From Bremia lactucae (Eukaryota > Oomycota > Peronosporomycetes > Peronosporales > Peronosporaceae), in the NCBI RefSeq assembly GCF_004359215.1, contig NC_090622.1, positions 1,128,518 to 1,192,517 of the forward strand: a stretch of 64,000 nt of DNA, given 5' to 3'. Under the pieces are notes generated by a model. The model was not told where the DNA came from. It saw only the letters and a list, made by a program, of their open reading frames with translations, and made no database searches. Shown here in pieces: positions 1-9,728 of this stretch. Position 1 is the first letter of the stretch. Every line of letters begins with the position of its first letter. A program made the translations under genes and the position numbers.

Positions 1-340
1 TTTCAGACTGATTTATATTTAATAGAATTAAATACAAATACCTAATTTTACCAATTAAAATGATATCTCTATAGATATCATTTAATATGTATTACGAGCG
101 TATCTTTATAGATACCTCGCGTAACTGATGACGCTAGCCGTCATCATGGATGACGCTGGGCGTCATCCCTCCTAATGTGAATGCACCCATGTGCATCACA
201 TCCACAAGGGTTGGTCACAAATGTGCACCACACCCGAGTGTTGGGTCTAATTACTATTATTTAGTAATTGACCATCCCCTTAAGTACCAAATGTACTTAA
301 TGGGGACTGTGTAACATTAGGGCAACTTTAGCCCGTTACA
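1..340 (-). repeat. LTR-a fragment (reverse orientation), cut by the window edge
   Basis: On the - strand this begins at 340 with TGTAACGGGCTAAAGTTGCC and follows the same sequence as the LTRs at 24153-24672 (-), 8829-9167 (+) and 44494-45036 (+). The inner part and the 3' end lie outside the window. It ends abruptly against gag-derived sequence of Ty3-1, so it is probably the flank of a separate insertion or a rearrangement. Confidence 0.8.
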
Positions 341-539
341 CGTGATGTGCACGCTTATGCCCAACATATACGACTCTAAGCGAGCTGTATTACAACCAAC
401 CAAGTCCATGAACACACGTTGATTACGGTGTTCATGCAAGGTCTGACGTATGGTCCCGTAAAGACCCACCCCACCTGTCCCCCTGGAACTGGATACACTT
501 GAAGAACCAATATCCGTCGCGAAACAGGAGGACTTTAGC

Positions 540-854
540 TTGAGTAAGGCTCAAGAAAGTTCGTCATCGTGTCGCCCACTAAGACGACACGAGCTTGGAG
601 GTCCAGAACCTATGGACCTCTCTTATGTCGAAAGCGAAAAACCTCGTTTTTTGAATAATAAGCGATTGCAGAAATGCAATCGCTGTCATAAGTTAGGACT
701 CTACGCTCATGAGTGTAGAGCCCCACGCCCAGTACCGAGAGGTACTAAACGTAACTATGGACCTAATGACAAAACGGGCAACGGTCGCGGGTACGACGTT
801 GTTGCAAAATCGCAACAGGGAGGCGGGCCGCCAAAAATCGGACGGGGTCAGTGA
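540..854 (+). pseudogene. gag fragment with damaged zinc knuckle (Ty3-1)
   Basis: This open stretch matches the gag C-terminal part of Ty3-2 (14261-14602, -). It has a retroviral-type CCHC knuckle, CNRCHKLGLYAHEC, in which the conserved His (GHYAHEC in Ty3-2) is Leu, so zinc binding is probably lost. No ATG opens the frame. Upstream gag sequence from about 345 is present in broken frames. In an intact element gag forms the virus-like particle and the knuckle binds RNA. Confidence 0.7.
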
Positions 855-930
855 AGGCGCAACACCCTATTGACCCAGCAACCTCAAGAGAATTGGCAAA
901 TCTCTTGGCGATGAGGTATCCTTCATCACC

Positions 931-1128
931 TTGAAGTTTAAAGTGACAAATGACTTGTCACATAGAGCCCTAGTGGACTGTGGGGCGTCGAATTACTTTA
1001 TTAGACACCAGTCACAAGAGGGTCGCATCAAATATGTTGAGCGCGACATGCCTCCAACAAGGATGACGGTGCGTCTAGCGACAGGCGCATCGATAACAGT
1101 ATTGAAACTCGTAGTGAAATTTCATTAA
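931..1128 (+). pseudogene. Aspartic protease fragment (Ty3-1)
   Basis: The fragment contains the retropepsin active-site context ALVDCGASNYFI (the D-[ST/C]-G-A motif) followed by a conserved downstream block, RMTVRLATGASIT. It ends at a stop after VVKFH and the remaining protease continues in other frames to about 1300. The frame is disconnected from gag by frameshifts. Family assignment is firm; the copy cannot be functional as read. Confidence 0.65.
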
Positions 1129-2316
1129 AGTTTAAAAGATTTACAGTACGATGATGATTTCATCGATCTGGATTTGAATGACAAATTTGGTGTCATCCTA
1201 GGTTTACCTTGGCTCAGAAAATATGAGCCAAGAATCAGCTGGCAGCATCGATCTGTAAAGATTCCTGCCACTTTGCTCATCAGATGGCCAGCTGATGAAC
1301 GTATTGGGGCGTCCACAAGCGTGTTGATGAACTACGAGTGAGTGCGATGGCCTCACTTGTGGTACGGTCGTTAGTACAACTGCACAATATCACAATGTGA
1401 TTACTAATCACACTGTGGGGTCAGCTGACGGCGACTGTGCGAATGCACAAGCAGCGCCGAAGGTCCAGCACTCGAATAAATCGAGTAGGTTGAGATATAA
1501 ATGGACGCCTAGCAGGCGACATCCAAAAAAAAAGAACCGGCTGTCCAAAAGAGACAACACGATGATCCTAGGTCGAATAGAGAGTCGACTGAGAGGACCC
1601 TACTGTGATAGCGCAACCACAGTCGAAAGACGTTGAGGGAAGAGGTCCCCACGTACTTGAGGAGAAATCTCCTCAAATAGTTAATGCTGAAATGACTAAA
1701 ATTCAGCATCCCGAGGTATTAACCCTGTGGATAAATCTTGGGAAGAAACCGAGACATTGAATGTATTGGTTAATAACGGATCAAGAGTAGACGCTTCTAC
1801 TCTTGAGCTGTATGCGCCTCCGAAGTAAACTTTGGAGATAACTCAATTACCAACCCTAGAACCCAAGCGGTTCTTGAGAGATCTGCAAGTGGTAAAATCG
1901 AGCAGTTCTACGCACCCGTCCCAGAGGACTAATACGTAACAGATAATCGGTCAGCGGTAATTTTCGCAGAGAAAGAACGTAATCTCAGCAGCTCATCGAT
2001 GGACGAAAATGTCCTCGATGTGAAGACTCGGATTGAGAGATATACTGCTCAATCCTGGGAGTTACTTAAGTAAAATCCTTTATACAGGGACTTGATTGAA
2101 TCAGGGATGTATTCCCTGAAGCAGTTCCATGCGAGTTGCCTAAGGATTAAGGCACTTGACATGAGATCGAGCTCAGACCGGGCTCAAAGTACTGTTTCAT
2201 GAAGCAGTGGCCACTGCATCGTGAATAAGTTCTTGCGATCGATAAATTCTTTATCGATCAATTTAAAGCGGGCCATGTAAGGAAGTCAACCTTTCCACAT
2301 AGCCTTTCCGACCTTC

Positions 2317-2900
2317 TGTACGAAAGGCTACAGGAGAGTAGCGGATAGTGCACGCATTAACGGTACCGGATCAAACGCCGATACCTAGAAAAGACGTAAT
2401 CATAGATGGTACATCTAAGAGTACCATCTTTTCGTCTATAGATCTGTGGATGGATTTTATCAGATGCGTGAACAGGACATCCCGTACACAGCAGTGAGCA
2501 CTCCCAGTGGGATGTTCTAGAAGTCTCTAAGAATCCCACAGGGGCTTAGGAACGCCCCTGCAACATTCAACAGATGCGTAAGGAATCTGTTGTGACCGGT
2601 GCCAGAATTCGCATTAAGTTATTTCGACGATGTACTCGTCCATAGACGGGCTGTGGACGGATAGACGGACAAGGAAGCTCATAAAACTCACGTTTGCCAG
2701 GTTCTTACACTTATGCGAAAGCATAAGCTGTACAAAAATCTCACGAAGTGTATATTCGCTGCAAGCAAAATACCACTTCTCGGGTGCATCGTCGGTAAAC
2801 ACGGCGTGCGCCCTGACCCTGATCCCGAAAATTTCAAGTCAATCACCGACTGGCCAGTTCCAGTCGATGTCAAGGGACTTAGAAAGTTTTTGGGCTAGCG
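2317..2900 (+). pseudogene. Reverse transcriptase, broken (Ty3-1)
   Basis: Pieces in several frames match the Ty3 reverse transcriptase seen intact in Ty3-5. The catalytic box is present as YFDDVLVH at about 2615-2640, followed by THVCQVLTLMRKHKLY and a C-terminal palm/thumb block ending VKGLRKFLG. Stops and frameshifts interrupt it, for example between 2357 and 2630. Compared with Ty3-2, this copy keeps the 207 bp that carry the catalytic box. Confidence 0.75.
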
Positions 2901-3059
2901 CCGTACTTGCACAAGTACACACGCAATTATGCCGAGATGACAGTTCAACTCTCTCGTCTCTCAAAAAAAGACAAATTGGTTATGGAACGCTGATTGTCAG
3001 CATTCCTTTGAAGGTAACGGGCAAAGCATGATGGAAACGCCCATCTTGGCGATAGCAGA

Positions 3060-3650
3060 TTAAGACAGACCTTTCCATGTGGTCTGTGACGCCAGCAATT
3101 TTGCAATCGGCTGTGCGTTAATGCAATACGACACAGACGGCGCGGAGCGCGACGTCTGTTCCCAACCGCGTCAGCTGCAACCAAAAACCAGCTGAGCGCA
3201 ATTACCCAGTGCATGACAAAGAAGTTCATGCCATGATACATGCACTGGCTAAATTTAGGGTCTATCTTCGAGGAGATGAACCGTTCATCGCATCCTGACC
3301 ACGCGTCATTGCGCACGGCCGTAAATAGCATAAACCTCTCGCAAAGAATGGCAAGGTGGCTATCCTTCTTCGCGGAGTATAATTGCTCCGTGAAATGTCA
3401 GGTAGGACGACTTAATGTCGTCGCTGATGCGTTATCACGCCGACCCGATTTCGAGTCGACTGCGCATAGAAACAGTGAAAATAGTCCTACTGTTGCAACA
3501 CTCATTTCAAGTGTTCCGCCATCAACCTTGTTTAGTGACATAAAGAAAGCCTACGCAGAAGATAAAGACCTTCTGCGTTCAATGGATCATCCAACGAATT
3601 TATCCCTCATCACGAAAAGCGTGATTTTTCCTTTCGTACTCCAACATTGA
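3060..3650 (+). pseudogene. RNase H and spacer, broken (Ty3-1)
   Basis: RNase H blocks are visible: FHVVCDASNFAIGCALMQYD near 3070-3140 (first catalytic Asp) and, further on, NVVADALSRRPDFES at about 3414-3460, the standard end of Ty3 RNase H. Between them the frame is lost. The spacer toward integrase (SSVPPSTLFSDIKKAYAEDK) follows and ends near 3630, where the element jumps to the antisense region; integrase is absent. Confidence 0.75.
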
Positions 3651-5124
3651 TTACGCACTCTTCGAACGGTTTTCTATTCGTTCGATGAAGTGAGCCTGCA
3701 CCGTCTGCTCCAGCAAACGACGCTTACCGCGCTCGTGTTCAAGACCCTCCTCCGATACATGGAGGTAGCGGTCGAGTTTCTCGATCTTCGACTCTAAATC
3801 CGACACACGATTAGATCTAATATTTTCTTTTACAACACAACCATTGGTGGATTCCCACAGTGATAAATGTTTCCTTGTGGAACGTTTTCTAAGCCACCGT
3901 GACGTGAAGGGGCAGCAAATGAGTTTTCTGGTTCGCTAACGCGGTTATCCACCTTTGCATGACAGCTGGGAGCCTCGTTCCCAGCTGGTTGTTGACGTTA
4001 AGGGCCTCGTCCGTCAGTATGACGAGACCCATCCGATGGATCCGAAGGTACATTGGTAAACACGCCCCCTGGCACTTGTAAATCGATTGCAAAACGTCAA
4101 TCGCATCGCGCATCTCGATAAAGATGCGAGCCGTTCCCAGGGCGAAAAAAGGGAATACACATTCTCTTTCACTCGTTTCGTGTGGTCGACACAGCGCGGA
4201 CAGGGATCATTGAAGTCCTTCCTCACGTGACAACCGATGCAATTTAAACCTTGCACCCGTTATTCAAACTTAAGCCTAATCGTGTTAAGGTTTTAAAGCC
4301 TGGCTATGCGTCCAATCTTTGACATTGCGAATAATTGCGTTCCAGGCTTGCATCAACGATTTTTTATCTCGCCTGTTGTTGCCACTGTTCCATCGATTAA
4401 GAAAAGCATCAAGATAAAATTCTTCCTCAGCGCGAAAGCTCTTCGCGCAGGGATGAAGGCCATGTAGCTTTGTCGCAATAAATAATACTTTTTGTGAGAA
4501 GTAGTCTCTCCAGACAAGCTACTGACTAGCCTTTCAGGCAAAAGCCACGGCTTCTTCTCAGGGGCAAGACGAGACATTTTATTGTCTTCGCCTCCTGAGT
4601 GGTACCCACTGAAGCAAGGGTACCACAAAACCTTTTATTACGATGGCTTGTGCCATCGTCATTACCACACGCAGAGATAAGTGCGGGTCAAGCACGGGAG
4701 ACGGTCCTGGCGACGAGCAATCATCCTTTTCGTCGGAACCAAACATGCTAAAGTGAACGCTATTAGCAGGACTATCCGCTTGAGCCCTCTCATTCGAAGG
4801 CTCATTTTCTGTCGCCTGCCGACGTTCAGGCGACTGTATCACTCTCCCCGAGTCGGCCATTTCGTACAACTCGCATTCATTGTCGACCTCCAAAGAGGGG
4901 TCGCATTTACGTTGTATATAGCTACGTGCACCCGCAACATTCAGAGTTGCGGGAGAAGATGACACTTCGGCTGACGAAACGTCTCCCGCAAGAGACAATA
5001 ATGCGTCGCCCGCGGCTGCATGTACCGCGGCCGAGATTTTCGCACTATCCGCAAACCTCATGGACTTGTTAACTATGCTATAGAATTGAAAATGATAATT
5101 CGGACCAATTACTATCGTTTCCAA
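3650..5124 (-). pseudogene. Antisense accessory ORF of Ty3-1 (broken)
   Basis: The frame runs opposite to gag-pol. Its best open part is 4579-5124 (181 codons). An inner start at 5061 aligns with the start of the Ty3-2 copy (AAVHAAAGDALLS here, AAVHAAAHDALLS there). It then has an acidic Ser-rich part (GSDEKDDCSSPGPSP) and continues in shifted frames to a Cys-rich block (NDPCPRC) at about 4190-4210 and a C-terminal hydrophilic part near 3700-3800. It starts about 130 bp inside the 3' LTR. No known domain is recognised. Homologues sit at the same place in Ty3-2, Ty3-4 and Ty3-6. Confidence 0.65.
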
Positions 5125-5180
5125 ATAAGTGGTCTCATAGTGATCACTCTCTTCAATGACAGTCAGAGTGATTGTCGTTT

Positions 5181-5193
5181 AAGGGAAGGGTGA
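5181..5193 (+). promoter_or_regulatory. Polypurine tract of Ty3-1
   Basis: AAGGGAAGGGTGA lies directly before the 3' LTR start TGTAACGGGG. This is the expected site for plus-strand DNA priming and it fixes the orientation of Ty3-1 as +. Confidence 0.8.
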
Positions 5194-5636
5194 TGTAACG
5201 GGGTGTATTATTACATGAAATTAACACTTAAAGGTTCTTAATTAATATATTATCTAAAAGGTAGATATTATTTGGAGAATATTACTTTACACAGTAATCA
5301 TATAAAAGCTTATCCATTGAGAAGCTTTTATAAGATTACTGTGTAAAGTAATATTCTGAGAAAGACAGATAAGACCTAATTACATGTTTGGATTAGATTA
5401 TAATTAAGTTAAAATTAAGTGATAGACAAGAAGAACTTCATTTTTATTAACACAGTTTTTAATTAACCCTCTTTACAGCAAGTGTTTTAAAGAGAGCCTT
5501 CCTCTCCACGTACTAGTGTACGTGAAGTGACGTGAGGCACCACTCGCACTGAAAAGCAGTGCAAAGTGGGTTTGTACTGTAGCAGTGCAAAGTGGACTTG
5601 TACTGTAGCAGTACAAGTCGGCAGTGCCCCGTTACA
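5194..5636 (+). repeat. 3' LTR of Ty3-1 (LTR-b, 443 bp)
   Basis: The LTR begins TGTAACGGGGTG and ends GCCCCGTTACA, so its ends are short inverted repeats. Other copies are at 9168-9604 (-), 15815-16249 (-) and 42744-43160 (+). It contains a long hairpin at 5276-5357 that the other copies do not keep intact. Confidence 0.85.
5276..5357. repeat. 36-bp inverted repeat (hairpin) inside LTR-b
   Basis: Arm 5276-5311 and arm 5322-5357 are reverse complements with one mismatch, separated by a 10-nt loop. The arm starts AGAATATTACTTTACACAG. In other LTR-b copies the same site holds one arm or a short form. Confidence 0.85.
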
Positions 5637-6361
5637 CGACATGGAAACGAATTGGGTTTTCAAAACCGATTTTGCTTTGAAATTTCTGGATTAATATTAA
5701 AGATTCAGAATATCTTTACAAATTGATAATTTGGAACAGCAAGAATAATCTAAAACCAAAAAATTGATAACTCGGCATTTATTGGGATCAATAAGTTGCG
5801 TGGATGAAACAATCGTACAAGGCTTTCCCACCTTTTCGAAGCTTAAAAGCCAAAACTACAACTGAAAGTTACTACTTCTAGAATAGCGTGCAGTAGGAAG
5901 TTGCAAAGATTGCACTGAAGGGTTGACCTCAAAGAGCATGTGATTCATTGCATTTACTAGAAGTAGCTCTTGCGCGCTGTAACGCCGACAAACGTAAATT
6001 GCAAAGTGATGGTGTTGCTGCAGTTTCCTTGCGGTTATGGTGGCTAGGTCCAATGACACCACGTCGATCTATCGATTACAAGTCTCCAATATCTATAATT
6101 ATTAGTAATATCTTGATAGGTCCGCGTGTCCTCCTAAGTATATAAATTTCTGACAAGGGAAGTCGAAGATGAAAATTGACGAACATTGTGCGAAGGCTAC
6201 GTGAATAAACGAGCTAGTTTATGAAAATCGTTGCGTGTGCGTTATGTTGACATTTAAATGGGTAAGATCATCACATTGCGACTCTGGAAGCCGTGGTGCT
6301 GATTTATCAAGTCAATTCTTACATAATTAATTCTCAATTAATAATCAACGGTAAATTTCTA
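5637..6361. other. Gene-free stretch between Ty3-1 and the LYR gene
   Basis: No convincing coding frame, RNA gene or repeat is seen. The short open frames near 5856-6145 show no family signature. The 3' UTR of the LYR gene should fall in its right part. Confidence 0.4.
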
Positions 6362-6896
6362 TTAAAATATTGGGCGGGGTGGGCCGCCTTTGCGGTCCAT
6401 AAAGTGCTGCCGACGCAACAATTGGTGGTGGCGCTTCAGACCCGCCTTTATATCCTGCGTCTTCCACCGTGCGGGTTCGCCCTCTTTCGCTTCGAATTCA
6501 GTAGCAGACACGCGCTTTCCATTGCGATAGACAAAGCGCTGGATGCCTGTGTCTGTGAGTACGAACTGGAGTCAACGTAGCGAATATCGAAAAGTAGGCG
6601 ATGAAGCTTACGGGACTCAGTGCGAGGCGTGATGATTTTCAAGTAGCTAAGAGAAGATTGCGCGCGTTCAATAAGCTCCGAAACCCTGCAGGACCAACAA
6701 AGTGAGACCTTAATTCATAAAGAAGCCTTAAAAAAGTATAGCATGTTTCACACTTGGAGTCCGTCAGGTTTTCATGGCAGCGAAACTCGCGACGAATTTG
6801 GTCAATTGATGATTGGCGCTTGGGTGCTGGAAGATTTTGTGCCATCCTCAGCAACTTTTTGTACAGCGGTCGCAGCTCGCGCATGGCCTCCGCCAT
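6362..6896 (-). CDS. LYR-motif (Complex1_LYR) family protein, three exons
   Basis: Read on the - strand as exons 6896-6754, 6685-6612 and 6552-6362, giving 135 aa. The introns are 68 nt (GTGTGA..CTGCAG) and 59 nt (GTAAGC..TCACAG), and both joints keep one continuous frame. The start ATG at 6896 precedes the family block: LYKKLLRMAQNLP near residues 11-23 (LYK in place of LYR), IRREFR near 34-39 and LIERAQSSLSYLKIITPR after exon joint 1. LYR proteins are small helical adaptors for mitochondrial Fe-S delivery and respiratory-complex assembly, binding acyl carrier protein. The third exon adds a basic tail of about 60 residues (KAGLKRHHQLLRRQHFMDRK) not typical of the minimal family. Which LYRM type this is cannot be settled. 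Splice sites are inferred from sequence only. Confidence 0.75.
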
Positions 6897-7326
6897 TGCT
6901 TTATCTTGCTTGAGACAAAAAGATGTATCGAATTGTACCACATACATAGTTGCTATTATACTCGACTTGCCACCTATTTTGGTATGTGTAATGACTACAA
7001 ACAAGAAATTGGGTAAACGTCTAATTTTAGAGTCATTCTTGGAATTGGCATAAAACAATCAGGGTGCTGTGATTGCGTATGCCCTTGCTAATCCGGCGCG
7101 ACGCATATAGAAGCCTTTCGAGAACTTTTGTAGTAACAAATAAATCCTCAAGAAAAAAACAATTGTCGCGTTGATGTGAAGAAATTGCTCCATCGAGGTC
7201 AGCGAGCAAATTTTTTTCACTGGTAAATAGGCTGTGTGAGTGCCAATTTAGAAAGAAAAAGCTGGCAACTAATCAACACTAAATTAATAATTTCTATTAT
7301 TGTTTAGAAAAAAGAGCTCCGATATA

Positions 7327-8130
7327 TTACGTTAGAGCTACCGGAGATCGCAAGGACTGGTACTCTGGCGTGTAAGAAATAACGCCTTCCTTCGTACAGG
7401 CATCGATTTTCGGTGAGAGAATAACTGATAAAGCGATTGGATCTTCCTCCATGGCTTCATAATCGATTTCGAGCGTTCTCCGTCGAGTAAAGACGACGTA
7501 CATGGTCCATGCAGCTACGTGAAGTGCAATGACAAATACCTGCGGCCCAGCTATAATCCAATTAAAAGTCACTTGTCCATATGTAAACCATCCTAGCGTA
7601 TTTACTGTCGTGACAGCCAGTGCGCGTGTGTCAATTAATGCCACGGACTGCTGTTTAAATACTTGCACGAGTTTCTTAAGCATGGGAGTGTGTATCGAAA
7701 TGACAGTAACATCGCAAAAACATAGACCGTGAGTCTTCCAGATCTCTGGGCGAGATTGTCCTGTTAACCCTAAACTGGCAACGATGACGTAAAAGGTGGC
7801 TACAACAAGCCAACTAAACATAAAGCCAATTGTTTTGGCCACTGCATGTCGTTGTTCAGAGTATCGCCAGTAAATGAATAAGTAGCATAGCGACACAACG
7901 TCACCGATGAAAAAGACTGGGAAACTCGGGAACCAGACTCGGCCTAAATAACCGTAAAGCATCCAGACGTGAGAGTTGGCGAGCACCACAAGAATAGGGT
8001 CGATAGACGCTGACCCAACAGCGCGTTCGCTGTAGATACGCCGAACGAACCGCGAAGGCATGTAAATTGTAGCTAGTGTGCTAAACCAGATCCAGACACG
8101 CACTGCCATCACCACATTGGTGCTCACCAT
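7327..8130 (-). CDS. SWEET (MtN3/saliva) family sugar transporter
   Basis: 267 aa with seven hydrophobic segments, at about residues 8-24, 44-62, 68-88, 98-122, 135-150, 167-187 and 189-214, the usual 3-1-3 layout. The MtN3/saliva signature is seen as MPSRFVRRIYSERAVG after TM1 and HVWMLYGYLG at TM2, with a second repeat LGWFTYGQV at TM6. SWEETs move mono- and disaccharides down their gradient across plasma or vacuolar membranes; in a plant pathogen this would fit sugar uptake from the host, which is inference. The frame is open 24 codons further upstream, but only from a GTG; the ATG at 8130 (MVSTNVVM) places TM1 normally and is chosen. The C-terminal 50 residues are hydrophilic and cytosolic. 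The gene appears intact. Confidence 0.8.
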   Translation of the reverse strand: MVSTNVVMAVRVWIWFSTLATIYMPSRFVRRIYSERAVGSASIDPILVVLANSHVWMLYGYLGRVWFPSFPVFFIGDVVSLCYLFIYWRYSEQRHAVAKTIGFMFSWLVVATFYVIVASLGLTGQSRPEIWKTHGLCFCDVTVISIHTPMLKKLVQVFKQQSVALIDTRALAVTTVNTLGWFTYGQVTFNWIIAGPQVFVIALHVAAWTMYVVFTRRRTLEIDYEAMEEDPIALSVILSPKIDACTKEGVISYTPEYQSLRSPVALT

Positions 8131-8828
8131 TGTGGTGCAATTGGCAAAAGGTAGAATACTTTCGTGGTAGCGTGCGACTGGCAAATCAAGAACGATTGCC
8201 ACCTGCTAATCTTGCCGATGTGGTGACAATGTCACATTCTCTTGACAATTGATAGGTATATAAACACATGTGACCCCGCAGCATACCACGTATTCTAAAT
8301 AACCCGTTTAATACAGGTTGTTAGTAAATCGGTTTAGGAAGGTTCTATTTTTAACGATGACTCATGAACGCTTTTGGACAGCTGGTCTTCGCCGCATTGT
8401 GGGCCGCAGAAATATGTTCGTATACTTTAGTGGCACTGCCTTAGGCACGTGAGCATTCGCCAGTAAAAGCGCCCATAAAAAATGTTGCTGGGACGTCTGC
8501 ACAGGGAATGTCGTAAGCAGCAACAGGTCGCACTCATTTAATTTACGTTGCACATAAGGTAATTAATAGTTTAACTAAAAGATTGTGCTCAATTTGATTT
8601 AAGTGAGATATATCAAGGATGGAATCACGTTTGGCACATGATGTATATTTAATTCTCTGCGTATAATGTAGCCAAGTAGCACACTTTATTTGATTACAAA
8701 ATATTAAACTTGCTACGTCGTTCTGCAAAAGCAAGAATTTTTCCGATCATGAGGAAATTTTTCAAACTCAATATATATATATATTGTTTTTAGAAACATT
8801 CAGTTTGGCAATATTTAAGGACTCATAA
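8131..8828. other. Gene-free stretch upstream of the SWEET gene
   Basis: The presumed promoter of the SWEET gene lies at the left of this stretch. A short AT dinucleotide run sits at about 8770-8784. No coding frame is supported. Confidence 0.4.
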
Positions 8829-9167
8829 TGTAACGGGCTAAAATTGCCCTGTGTTACACAAAACCGTTAAGTACACTTCATGTTCTTAACGGGATGGTCA
8901 ATGACTTCATGAGAATTACTGGTGCACAAAGTGACCACCCTTGTGCATGTGATGCACATAGGTGCATTCACATTGAAAGGAATGACGGCTAGCGCCATCC
9001 GCGAGCAGAGGTATCCGGAACAATACGCTCGCCATATTGGGAAGCACATCTACAGAGCTGGCATCTATTCATTGGTTAAAATCGTTTTATATTTGATTTG
9101 ATTGAATACAAATAAATCTTATAGCCACTTTCTAATTTTAAAGTGCGCACGTGAAGCCGGATTACCG
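8829..9167 (+). repeat. LTR-a fragment, + orientation, truncated
   Basis: It starts TGTAACGGGCTAAAATTGCC as in the full LTR-a copy at 44494. It follows that LTR through AAGCCGGATTACCG and is then replaced by the left end of LTR-b of Ty3-2. No polypurine tract precedes it, so it is more likely a solo LTR that was later cut than the 3' end of an element. Confidence 0.75.
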
Positions 9168-9604
9168 AACCGGACACTACCGACTTGTACTGCTTCGATA
9201 CAAGTCCACTTCGCACTGCTTCAGTGCGAGTTGTGCCACACGTCACTTCACGTACACTAGTACGTGCTGAGGAAGACTCCCTAAAAAACACTTGCCTTTA
9301 AGAGAATTTAAAGTAAACTATATTGTATATAATAAAATTCTTCTGTTTCGATCTATTTAATACTAAGTCAACCATATATACTAATACTAAACCTGAAATA
9401 AAGTCTTATCTATCTATCTCTTTGCGCGTCCAGTGCTGACTGGACCGCTGAGCAATGAAATTTAAAGGCCTTTATCTTTCAATGAATAAGCTTTTCGAAT
9501 GTTACTAGGTTAAGTAATACTCTTCAAATATTATAAACCTTTCAAATAATGTATTAATTGATAACCTTTAAGTATAAATCTAATGAAGCGAGACACCCCG
9601 TCAC
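9168..9604 (-). repeat. 3' LTR of Ty3-2 (LTR-b)
   Basis: The reverse complement matches 5194-5636. The polypurine tract, reading CCCCCCCCCCC on the + strand at about 9605-9615, lies immediately inside it and gives the - orientation. The outer end (AACCGGACAC) has lost the first TGT. Confidence 0.75.
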
Positions 9605-9728
9605 CCCCCCCCCCTTAAACGACAATCAATCTGATTTTCATCTAATATAGTGGTCACTATAAGACCACTTAAGTAAAACGGTGCTGATTGGTCACAACCA
9701 TTATTTTGATTGCAAGGTTAACGAGTAC

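Larger units (their letters stand above)
345..5636 (+). mobile_element. Ty3-1: degenerate Ty3/gypsy retrotransposon, LTR-b family
   Basis: Order on the + strand: gag remnant (345-854), protease remnant (931-1128), linker, reverse transcriptase (about 2317-2900), RNase H (about 3060-3470), a polypurine tract (5181-5190) and the 3' LTR (5194-5636). Every coding part has frameshifts or stops. Integrase is missing: pol stops at about 3630 and joins directly to the antisense frame at about 3650. The 5' LTR and 5' gag are absent. Ty3-2 is a close relative and serves as the internal comparison. Confidence 0.85.

Noticed and set aside
8160..8202. Upstream extension of the SWEET gene to 8202
   Set aside because: The extension opens with GTG and adds 24 residues ahead of TM1 that the family does not have. 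An upstream exon ending at a CAG acceptor near 8203 is possible but unsupported.
8831..9030. Regularly spaced short repeats in LTR-a (GTGCA-type words) as a CRISPR-like array
   Set aside because: The words are short and irregular, lie within an LTR, and the genome is eukaryotic.
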